A stretch of 12,889 bases of DNA. Origin: an uncultured Clostridia bacterium. Lineage in GTDB: Bacteria > Bacillota > Clostridia > TANB77 > CAG-508. A model generated the notes under the pieces. It searched no databases. It was not told the origin of the DNA and saw only the letters and a list, made by a program, of their open reading frames with translations. The DNA lies in NCBI GenBank assembly GCA_934162925.1, contig CAKPJR010000023.1:1-12889 (forward strand), given 5' to 3'. Numbering within the stretch: the first letter of the stretch is position 1; the number at the start of each line of letters is the position of its first letter. Positions 1-5,664 of the stretch are shown here, piece by piece. The position numbers were made by a program, and so were the translations under genes.

Positions 1-600
1 GCTGATTTTATAAAAGTTGGAGTAGGTGGAGGATCAATTTGTATAACTCGTGAAACAAAAGGAATTGGTCGTGGACAAGCAAGTGCCTTAATGGAAGTTG
101 TAGATGAAAGAAACAAATATTTTGAAGAAACAGGTATATATATTCCAGTATGTTCAGATGGTGGAATAGTATATGATCATCATATTACCCTTGCTTTAGC
201 CATGGGAGCAGATTATGTAATGATGGGAAGATATTTTGCAAGATTTGATGAAAGTCCAACAAGGGTTGTTAAATTAGGAAATAACTATGTAAAAGAATAT
301 TGGGGAGAAGGATCAAATAGAGCAAGAAATTGGCAAAGATATGATTTAGGTGGAGAAGCAAAAAATAAACTTGCTTTTGAAGAAGGTGTAGATTCATATA
401 TACCATATGCAGGATCACTAAAAGATAATTTAGAAATAACAGTTGCAAAGATAAAATCAACAATGTGTAACTGTGGAGCAATAACGATTCCAGAATTGCA
501 TAAGAAAGCAAGATTAACAATGGTTTCAGAAGTTAGTATTTCAGAAGGTGGAGCACATGATGTAACACTAAAAGAGATAGACCATTCATATAAATCGTAA
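1..600 (+). CDS. guaB: IMP dehydrogenase, C-terminal part (5' end outside window)
   Basis: This enzyme oxidises IMP to XMP with NAD+, the committed step of guanine nucleotide synthesis in the cytoplasm. The reading frame is open from base 1, so about 200 C-terminal residues are visible. The catalytic loop GSICITR holds the active-site Cys (visible residue 14). Next come the phosphate-binding DGG (53-55), the GRYFARF segment, and the mobile flap with its Arg-Tyr pair (113-114), followed by EEGVDSYIPYAGSL. The GGGSICITRETKGIGRGQ version of the loop and the EYWGEGSNRARNW insert differ from the usual B. subtilis type. I recall similar forms in some clostridial and protist enzymes, but have not checked this. 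The N-terminal half and any CBS domains are not visible. The next gene starts 17 bp downstream, so co-transcription is likely. Family assignment is very secure. Confidence 0.96.
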   Translation, partial: ADFIKVGVGGGSICITRETKGIGRGQASALMEVVDERNKYFEETGIYIPVCSDGGIVYDHHITLALAMGADYVMMGRYFARFDESPTRVVKLGNNYVKEYWGEGSNRARNWQRYDLGGEAKNKLAFEEGVDSYIPYAGSLKDNLEITVAKIKSTMCNCGAITIPELHKKARLTMVSEVSISEGGAHDVTLKEIDHSYKS

Positions 601-617
601 ATTAAGGAGAATTTAGT

Positions 618-1253
618 ATGAACACAGAAGATATTAAAAGAATGCTGGATGAAATTGATCTATTAATGATAAATCATTTAAATAATAATCATTTTCTTAC
701 AGATGAAAATATTATATTACAAATATCAAATATTATAGATAAAATTCAAAACGAAATAATTAAAAACAAAGGGGAAAATAATCTAAATCTAGAAAAAAGA
801 TTCAACAGTGTTGCTACAGCATTTATGTCAGCAAAAGATAAAGAAAATGTTTTAAATGGTGAAGCAAGTAAATATTTTAAATGGTTGGAAAATGGAAAAG
901 AAAATGCAAGAAAAGAAGAACTTTCTTTCAAAGAAGCTTTAAATACAGCAAGATATGAAGATGAAAGCGGACATGAAAGAAGCGCAAAGGTAGCCAGAGC
1001 ATTAGCTAAAAGCTATACTTTTGGAAATAGCAATCCGGAAAATCTTCCAGTAAAGCAAACTGGCTTTAATAATTGGTTTAATAAACTGAAAACAAAAATA
1101 AAACAGCTTTTTAATGGAAATAGCAATATCAAAAATGATAATAGCAGCACTAGCACTATACAAGCACCTCCAAACCCTACAAGAGTTGATGAGAAATATG
1201 CTAATAGTGAGAAACGAAGTGAATTTGTTCGGAAATCTAAAAACAGAGAATAA
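618..1253 (+). CDS. Unknown protein, possible N-terminal partner or module of the phosphatase
   Basis: A 211-aa protein I do not recognise. The start is supported by AAGGAG (604-609), 8 bases before ATG, and by the 17-bp gap after guaB. It is hydrophilic, with no signal peptide or membrane segment. Residues 1-130 look helical and rich in Lys, Glu and Asn. Residues around 140-165 are amphipathic and basic (NWFNKLKTKIKQLF). A Ser/Thr/Asn/Pro-rich, linker-like stretch runs to about 190, followed by a charged tail. Its last 65 bases overlap the start of the phosphatase gene in another frame. A linker at the very point where the phosphatase begins suggests that the two were one protein, or are one protein split by a +1 frame change. 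The alternative is a separate, translationally coupled gene. No function can be assigned. Confidence 0.75.
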   Translation: MNTEDIKRMLDEIDLLMINHLNNNHFLTDENIILQISNIIDKIQNEIIKNKGENNLNLEKRFNSVATAFMSAKDKENVLNGEASKYFKWLENGKENARKEELSFKEALNTARYEDESGHERSAKVARALAKSYTFGNSNPENLPVKQTGFNNWFNKLKTKIKQLFNGNSNIKNDNSSTSTIQAPPNPTRVDEKYANSEKRSEFVRKSKNRE

Positions 1254-2112
1254 GGATGAGATTGTTGTTGTAAGTGATCTACATGGCAACCTACAAAAAT
1301 GGGAAATGATAAAAGAAACTTTGATAAAAAATCCAAAAAGAAGACTTATAATAGAAGGCGACGCAATGGACAGAGGACAATTTGGAGTAGAGATATTATT
1401 ACAGATAAAAGAACTATCTGATAAGGGGATAGTTGAATATTTGCCAGGAAATCATGATGTATTCGCATATAATTATTTAGCAACGAAGGGAAGTCAATTT
1501 GAAAATACTGATACTCATATATATGCTAAAGAGACTTGGACAGCAAATGGAGGAAAGATAACATCAGCAAATTTTGAAGATAATAATTACAATACTATAA
1601 TGGAAAATGAACTAAGGAATGGAAGAATTAATCATAGAATCTCTAGAGACGAATTAATAGAATGGTTAGGAAATTGCCCTATACAGAAAAAAGTTCAGCA
1701 AAAAGGAATAACATATGCCTTAAGCCATGCAATGTTTGATGAAGAATTATATAAACAAAGACCAGACTTTAATTTAAGAAAAGCTTTAGAACTTGAATTA
1801 GATGGAAAAGAAGAAGATATAGGAACCTTGAATAAATTTAATAATTGTATGTGGTATAGAGAAAATGATAGTGATACACATTATTCAGCAATATCTTGGC
1901 CAGAAGGAAATATTGTAGTAGTTGGACACACAAGGCAAAAAGAAGCAAATGTTCAGTACTTAGGAAATGATTCAAGAAAGCCAATGATATATTTAGACTG
2001 TGGAAATGGAAAATTACAAGGGTTTAATCTTTCAACTGGATGCCACGAACCAATAGAAGAAAATGCAATAAAAAGAAATGCAATAGAAAATCGTGAAACT
2101 GAAAGATATTAA
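1189..2112 (+). CDS. PPP-family serine/threonine phosphatase (metallophosphoesterase)
   Basis: A probable metal-dependent protein phosphatase or related phosphoesterase, cytoplasmic. All PPP signature blocks are present in order (numbered from this start, 307 aa): SDLHGN (29-34, with Ser in place of the usual Gly), GDAMDRG (57-63), GNHD (87-90), a metal-binding His in SHA (179-181) and GHT (246-248). These supply the two-metal site and the catalytic His of the GNHD block. The start is uncertain. The frame is open from ATG 1114, but that start has no ribosome site and would overlap the previous gene by 140 bases. ATG 1189 or ATG 1198 has only a weak GAG upstream, as expected for re-initiation or translational coupling. 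The stop codon lies at the edge of the terminator stem. The substrate is unknown. The context (guaB upstream, guaA converging) hints at nucleotide-linked signalling, but that is only inference. Confidence 0.85.
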   Translation: MRNMLIVRNEVNLFGNLKTENKDEIVVVSDLHGNLQKWEMIKETLIKNPKRRLIIEGDAMDRGQFGVEILLQIKELSDKGIVEYLPGNHDVFAYNYLATKGSQFENTDTHIYAKETWTANGGKITSANFEDNNYNTIMENELRNGRINHRISRDELIEWLGNCPIQKKVQQKGITYALSHAMFDEELYKQRPDFNLRKALELELDGKEEDIGTLNKFNNCMWYRENDSDTHYSAISWPEGNIVVVGHTRQKEANVQYLGNDSRKPMIYLDCGNGKLQGFNLSTGCHEPIEENAIKRNAIENRETERY

Positions 2113-2153
2113 TAATAAAAATCCCCCCGTTATATTGGGGGATTTTTATTATT
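2111..2153. terminator. Bidirectional intrinsic terminator between phosphatase and guaA
   Basis: A perfect 17-bp stem (2111-2127 pairs with 2137-2153) has a 9-base loop and a C5/G5 core flanked by A/T runs on both sides, so it works in either direction. The TAA of the phosphatase gene (2110-2112) and the TAA of guaA (2149-2151 on the opposite strand) both fall in the stem. Confidence 0.95.
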
Positions 2154-3687
2154 CCCATTCAATTGTTGCAGGTGGTTTAGAAGTTATATCATATACAACT
2201 CTATTTATATGTTTTACCTCATTTACAATTCTAGAAGATACCTTTTCTAATATGTCGTATGGAATTCTGCTCCAAGTAGCTGTCATAAAATCCGTTGTAC
2301 AAACACTTCTTAAAGCTAAAGTATAATCATATGTTCTATAGTCTCCCATAACTCCAACAGATTTTAAGTTTGTTAAAACTGCAAAATATTGATTCAACTC
2401 TTTGTCTAAACCAGCATTTGCAACTTCTTCTCTAAAGATATAGTCGGCATCTTTTAAGATTTCTAGTTTTTCTTTTGTTATATCTCCAATAATTCTAATT
2501 GCAAGTCCAGGACCAGGGAATGGTTGTCTAAATACTAGTTTTTCTGGTATTCCAAGTTCTAAACCAGTTTTTCTAACTTCGTCTTTAAATAAGTCTCTTA
2601 ATGGCTCTATAATTTCTTTAAAATCAACATAGTCTGGAAGACCGCCAACATTGTGATGACTTTTTATAACAGCAGCTTTTCCTTTACCACTTTCTATAAC
2701 ATCAGGGTAGATAGTACCTTGAACTAGAAAGTCTACTTTACCAATTTTTTTAGCTTCTTCTTCAAAAACTCTTATAAATTCTTCACCAATTATTTTTCTT
2801 TTCTTTTCAGGCTCAGAAACATCAGCAAGTTTAGATAAAAATCTTTCTTCTGCATTTACTCTAATAAGATTTATATCAAATTGATTTCTAAATATTTGTT
2901 CAACTTCATCACCTTCATTTTTACGAAGTAGACCATGATCAACAAATATACATGTAAGTTGTTTTCCAATAGCTTTATGTAATAGAACTGCTGCAACAGA
3001 AGAGTCAACTCCACCAGATAAAGCAAGTAATACTTTTTTATCTCCGATTTTTTCTCTTAAAGATTTAATAGATTCTTCTACGAAAGAAGACATTACCCAA
3101 TCTCCAGAGCATTTGCAAATATTATATAAGAAATTTCTAATTATTTTTACACCATTTACAGTATTATTTACTTCAGCATGAAATTGAATTCCATAAAAAT
3201 TCAAGTCTTTATTTTCAATTGCTGCAGTAGGGCAATTATCTGTAGTTGCAATAACTTTAAATCCAGTAGGAACTTCTTTTACTAAATCTGTGTGGCTCAT
3301 TAAGCAAATATTTTTATTGTCAAAACCTTCAAAAAGTGGGGAAGAGTTGTCTAAATTAACTTCAATTTCTCCATATTCCTTTTTAGTTCCTCTTTCAACT
3401 TTACCACCTAAGTTGTGACTCATAAATTGCATTCCATAGCAAATTCCTAGAATTGGAATGCCAAGATTAAAAATTTCCTTGTCGCATGCAGGTGAATCTT
3501 CTTCGTAAACACTTGCAGGACCTCCAGTAAATATTATACCTTTTGGATTAATTTCCTTTATTTTTTCAATAGGAGTGTCATATGGTAATACTTCTGAATA
3601 AACATTACACTCCCTAACACGTCTTGCTATTAATTGATTAAATTGACTATAAAAGTCTAAAATAACAATAGTTTCTTTGCTCTTCAT
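2149..3687 (-). CDS. guaA: GMP synthase (glutamine-hydrolysing)
   Basis: Converts XMP to GMP with ATP and glutamine; cytoplasmic. At 512 aa it is full length. The class I glutamine amidotransferase domain (about 1-195) has the nucleophile Cys83 in GICYGMQ and the His170/Glu172 pair. The PP-loop ATP pyrophosphatase domain has SGGVDSS (224-230), and the C-terminal dimerisation domain ends in the family-typical ATIEWE. Two normally near-invariant spots differ: the N-terminal LDFGSQ is LDFYSQ (Gly to Tyr at residue 13), and FHPEV around the catalytic His is FHAEV (Pro to Ala at 171). The triad residues themselves are intact, so I expect activity. The start is supported by AAAAGGAG about 7 bases upstream on the - strand. 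It converges on guaB across a shared terminator rather than lying in tandem with it. Confidence 0.97.
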   Translation of the reverse strand: MKSKETIVILDFYSQFNQLIARRVRECNVYSEVLPYDTPIEKIKEINPKGIIFTGGPASVYEEDSPACDKEIFNLGIPILGICYGMQFMSHNLGGKVERGTKKEYGEIEVNLDNSSPLFEGFDNKNICLMSHTDLVKEVPTGFKVIATTDNCPTAAIENKDLNFYGIQFHAEVNNTVNGVKIIRNFLYNICKCSGDWVMSSFVEESIKSLREKIGDKKVLLALSGGVDSSVAAVLLHKAIGKQLTCIFVDHGLLRKNEGDEVEQIFRNQFDINLIRVNAEERFLSKLADVSEPEKKRKIIGEEFIRVFEEEAKKIGKVDFLVQGTIYPDVIESGKGKAAVIKSHHNVGGLPDYVDFKEIIEPLRDLFKDEVRKTGLELGIPEKLVFRQPFPGPGLAIRIIGDITKEKLEILKDADYIFREEVANAGLDKELNQYFAVLTNLKSVGVMGDYRTYDYTLALRSVCTTDFMTATWSRIPYDILEKVSSRIVNEVKHINRVVYDITSKPPATIEWE

Positions 3688-3720
3688 ATTAATTCTCCTT
3701 TTTTAACAAACATATTTTAT

Positions 3721-3749
3721 ATTTTATCATAATGAAACAATTAAAGCAA
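3721..3749 (-). promoter_or_regulatory. Probable guaA promoter
   Basis: On the - strand, TTGCTT (3744-3749) and TAAAAT (3721-3726) are separated by exactly 17 bases, giving a leader of roughly 30 bases to the guaA start. The boxes are only moderately close to consensus. I saw no purine riboswitch in the leader, which is too short for one. Confidence 0.5.
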
Positions 3750-3754
3750 TACAG

Positions 3755-3842
3755 ACAAATTGGAATTTGTAAAATGGATGTGTGAGGTGGAATTCTAGGG
3801 ACTGTCCTGAATTCACCCAGAACTGAACAAATTACAATTTAT
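3755..3842. repeat. Paired ACAAATT-N2-AATTT palindromes framing a hairpin
   Basis: ACAAATTGGAATTTGT (3755-3770) is a perfect 7-bp-arm palindrome, and ACAAATTACAATTTAT (3827-3842) is its near copy. Read as terminal inverted repeats they match at 14 of 16 positions, with a separate hairpin (3787-3818) between them. The left copy lies just upstream of the guaA -35 box. It could be a small non-autonomous mobile element of about 88 bp or a pair of operator sites. The length is short for a MITE, and no target-site duplication is evident. Confidence 0.45.
3787..3818. repeat. Imperfect palindrome/hairpin centred on GGACTGTCC
   Basis: Nested arms run around base 3803: GGTG and AATTC on the left pair with GAATTCACC on the right (with a G bulge and a TAG bulge), and GGAC pairs with GTCC across a single T. 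There is no T-run after it, so it is not a simple terminator. It is noticeably more GC-rich than the surrounding sequence. It could be an operator, an RNA hairpin or the core of a repeated element. Confidence 0.5.
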
Positions 3843-3863
3843 TTATTTTTTTCAAAAAAGCTA

Positions 3864-3892
3864 TTGACAATATGCGAACATATGTTTATAAT
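3864..3892 (+). promoter_or_regulatory. Consensus sigma-A promoter of the LysM gene
   Basis: TTGACA (3864-3869), a 17-base spacer and TATAAT (3887-3892) form a perfect vegetative promoter. The spacer carries a LexA box (3875-3888), so bound repressor would block polymerase directly. The predicted leader is about 50 bases, ending in AGGAG (3938-3942). Confidence 0.9.
3875..3888 (+). promoter_or_regulatory. LexA (SOS) operator
   Basis: CGAACATATGTTTA matches the Gram-positive LexA consensus CGAACRNRYGTTYG at 13 of 14 positions (only the last G is A), with a perfect AACATATGTT core. It sits between the -35 and -10 boxes. A lone half-site GTTCG occurs at 3914-3918 in the leader. Confidence 0.85.
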
Positions 3893-3948
3893 AGGACTAC
3901 ATCAACAAATAAATGTTCGCAAAGCAAGCGTAAAGATAGGAGAAAAAT

Positions 3949-4245
3949 ATGAAAATAGTTAATTTAAAAAAATTTATAAGAAGTATAATAATAATTTTAT
4001 TAGTAATCATAGGATTATCTTTATTAATTTCAAAATCTACATATTCACATGGTGAAAAACAATATAAAACAATATGTGTTTCTAGTGGAGATACTCTATG
4101 GAATATTGCAAGCTCGGAATCAAACTTAAATGGATATTATAAAAATAGAGATGTTAGATATATAATAAATGATATTATAAAAGAAAATAACCTAGCTAGC
4201 AGTAATTTAGCAATTAATCAAAAATTAAAAATACCTACTATATAA
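3949..4245 (+). CDS. SOS-regulated membrane-anchored LysM protein, YneA-like cell-division suppressor
   Basis: A 98-aa protein with a short basic N-terminus, one membrane segment (about 13-28, IIIILLVIIGLSLL) and an extracytoplasmic LysM domain (about 39-96). The LysM domain begins YKTICVSSGDTLWNIA and ends LAINQKLKIP, the hallmark opening and closing of a peptidoglycan-binding LysM. Size, topology and the LexA box in its promoter match YneA of B. subtilis, which delays septation during DNA damage. The start has AGGAG 6 bases upstream. YneA is typically next to lexA; no lexA is in this window, but a tyrosine recombinase is close by. The domain call is secure. The division-suppressor role is inferred from regulation and architecture, and sequence similarity outside LysM cannot be judged here. 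Confidence 0.88.
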   Translation: MKIVNLKKFIRSIIIILLVIIGLSLLISKSTYSHGEKQYKTICVSSGDTLWNIASSESNLNGYYKNRDVRYIINDIIKENNLASSNLAINQKLKIPTI

Positions 4246-4248
4246 TAC

Positions 4249-4277
4249 TTGTATTTTTAAAATTTATAGTGTATAAT
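4249..4277 (+). promoter_or_regulatory. Promoter of the 76-aa gene
   Basis: TTGTAT (4249-4254), a 17-base spacer and a perfect TATAAT (4272-4277) begin right after the LysM stop codon. Transcription would start near 4284. I see no terminator between the LysM gene and this promoter, so SOS read-through into the next gene is also possible. Confidence 0.7.
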
Positions 4278-4282
4278 AGTTA

Positions 4283-4299
4283 TGTCAACACGTTTGACA
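4283..4299 (+). promoter_or_regulatory. Palindromic operator candidate at the transcription start
   Basis: TGTCAACACGTTTGACA is a 6-bp inverted repeat around 5 bases. It begins at the predicted +1 of the promoter just upstream, a usual place for a repressor site. I do not recognise the regulator. It is not a LexA box. Confidence 0.5.
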
Positions 4300-4337
4300 A
4301 AAAATGACTTTATTTTCACCATGAAAGGAGCTACAAC

Positions 4338-4568
4338 ATGGCTAATGCTAACAATGTTGAAGTACACGTGCTCACAGGATTTCTTACAATAACCCGGGAA
4401 GAGGTAGCTTATTCAAATTTGCTTGAAATCATTGACGAGAAATCGAGAAAAGCAATTATGGAAAGTGTTCCGGAAGGGGCTTCGTTGTTAAGAGTTATCC
4501 GAGATGTAAAAGAGCAAAATGATGAATGGAGTGTAATGTACACCATTTATTACGTTTATTACGTTTAA
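4338..4568 (+). CDS. Small unknown protein (76 aa)
   Basis: I do not recognise this protein. It is a real-looking gene: AAAGGAG (4323-4329) precedes the ATG by 8 bases, it has its own promoter and a terminator follows. The product is soluble and mildly acidic, with alternating strand-helix-strand character (VEVHVLTGFLTI; a helix around YSNLLEIIDEKSRKAIMESV; SLLRVIRDVKE) and an aromatic tail, YTIYYVYYV. The tail is encoded by 2.4 copies of a 9-base repeat, TTTATTACG (4546-4567). By my count the gene is about 37% G+C against about 26% in the LysM gene, and it contains CCCGGG, so recent acquisition or different selection is plausible. It lies between an SOS gene and a recombinase. No function is assigned. 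Confidence 0.7.
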   Translation: MANANNVEVHVLTGFLTITREEVAYSNLLEIIDEKSRKAIMESVPEGASLLRVIRDVKEQNDEWSVMYTIYYVYYV

Positions 4569-4582
4569 CTGAATAAAGTCAA

Positions 4583-4617
4583 GCTTAAAATGATTAATAA
4601 ATATATGACTTTTAAGC
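4583..4617. repeat. Inverted repeat in the 3' region of the 76-aa gene
   Basis: GCTTAAAA (4583-4590) pairs perfectly with TTTTAAGC (4610-4617) across 19 bases, just upstream of the stronger terminator. It may stabilise the transcript end. The arms are AT-rich, so chance is possible. Confidence 0.35.
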
Positions 4618-4629
4618 AATAAACAAACT

Positions 4630-4657
4630 TGAGGCGGTTTTTACTGCCTCATTTTCT
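4630..4657. terminator. Intrinsic terminator between the 76-aa gene and the recombinase
   Basis: TGAGGC (4630-4635) pairs with GCCTCA (4646-4651) around a 10-base loop, followed by TTTTCTT on the + strand. On the - strand the downstream side reads AGTTTGTTT, so it may also serve the recombinase gene, whose stop is at 4664. Confidence 0.8.
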
Positions 4658-4663
4658 TAAATA

Positions 4664-5644
4664 TTAATTTTTAAAATTAGCTAAAGGATTATTTTCTACT
4701 GCATTTCTAACTTGGCTATTATCTACATGAGTATATATTTCTGTTGTAGAAATACTTTCATGTCCTAAAAGTTCTTGCAAAGCGCGTATATCTACATTAC
4801 CATATTGATACATTAGTGTAGCTGCTGTGTGTCTTAATTTGTGTGTGGAATATTTATTAATATCTAATCCTGCTTTTAATAGCTCTTTTTTTACAATTGC
4901 TTGAACTGTTCTATTACTAATTCTTTCACGCCTTTCGCTTAAAAATAAAGCGTTTTTTGAATTGTATTTAATACCTTCTTTTGGTCTAGAGATTAGATAG
5001 TTATTAATTGCAGTCATGCAAGCATTATTTAAATAAATAGTCCTTTCTTTATTTCCTTTTCCAACAACATTTAGTTTACAATCACTAAAATTTATATCTG
5101 GTATATCAATATCTACAAGTTCGGATAAACGCATACCACAATTTAAGAATAAAGTAATAATTGCATAGTCCCTTTCATTGTTTCTTGCTTCAGTGTCATT
5201 AGTTACTTCTAGTAATTTTTTACTTTCATCTAAAGACAAATATTTAGGGATCCTTTTACCAAGCTTAGGAGTTTCTAAATTTTGCGCAGGATTTGTATCT
5301 ATTAGTTTTGCTTTATTGCATAAATAGTTAAAGAAAATTCTTATAGAAGAAATCTTTCTAGCACGTGTTGCTGGACTGCTTTTAAGTTCTGTTGCCATAT
5401 AAGAAATATAGCTATGTATATCTTCTAGTTTTATTTTCTTAATTGTATCAAGGCTTATATCGTTTATAATAATTTTAGTCCAGTCTTTTTCAGTAGTTAA
5501 TTTAAAATGTATTTTTATATATTTTAAGAAATTCATAAGGTCATAATTATATTCTTTTATACTGTTAGGGGATTTATTAAGTATTGTAATATTATAATCT
5601 AAAAATGAGTTTAAAAAGTCTGGATTCATTTCTCTATCTATCAT
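4664..5644 (-). CDS. Tyrosine recombinase/integrase, XerC/XerD type
   Basis: A 326-aa site-specific DNA recombinase. The N-terminal SAM-like core-binding domain covers about 8-110 and the catalytic domain about 130-320. All catalytic positions are present: Arg172 (GMRLSEL), Lys196 (GKGNKER), His268 and Arg271 (HKLRHTAAT), His295 (LGHESIST) and the nucleophile Tyr304 (TEIYTHV). The length is slightly above the usual 295-300 aa of XerC/XerD because of an insert around 50-72. The start has a very strong AAAGGAGG on the - strand (5650-5657). The gene begins only 20 bases after the GH30 stop, so the two are probably co-transcribed. It could be the cell's own Xer resolving chromosome dimers or an element integrase. 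I see no dif-like or att site nearby, and a stand-alone Xer fits the SOS neighbourhood slightly better. Confidence 0.93.
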   Translation of the reverse strand: MIDREMNPDFLNSFLDYNITILNKSPNSIKEYNYDLMNFLKYIKIHFKLTTEKDWTKIIINDISLDTIKKIKLEDIHSYISYMATELKSSPATRARKISSIRIFFNYLCNKAKLIDTNPAQNLETPKLGKRIPKYLSLDESKKLLEVTNDTEARNNERDYAIITLFLNCGMRLSELVDIDIPDINFSDCKLNVVGKGNKERTIYLNNACMTAINNYLISRPKEGIKYNSKNALFLSERRERISNRTVQAIVKKELLKAGLDINKYSTHKLRHTAATLMYQYGNVDIRALQELLGHESISTTEIYTHVDNSQVRNAVENNPLANFKN

Positions 5645-5664
5645 AATTGCCTCCTTTATGAACT

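Noticed and set aside
1236..1253. Possible programmed -1 slippage at TAAAAAC before the stop of the unknown protein
   Set aside because: The phosphatase frame needs a +1 shift from the upstream frame, so a -1 slippery site would not join them.
1002..1336. Overlapping - strand ORFs opposite the unknown protein and phosphatase
   Set aside because: Phe/Ser/Leu-rich antisense frames typical of AT-rich coding regions, with no ribosome sites.
2093..2326. 77-codon + strand ORF across the terminator
   Set aside because: It lies opposite the guaA 3' end and starts inside the phosphatase gene. It is a shadow of strongly conserved genes.
3688..3760. Purine riboswitch upstream of guaA
   Set aside because: The predicted leader is only about 30 bases and lacks a three-way junction or the conserved loop sequences.
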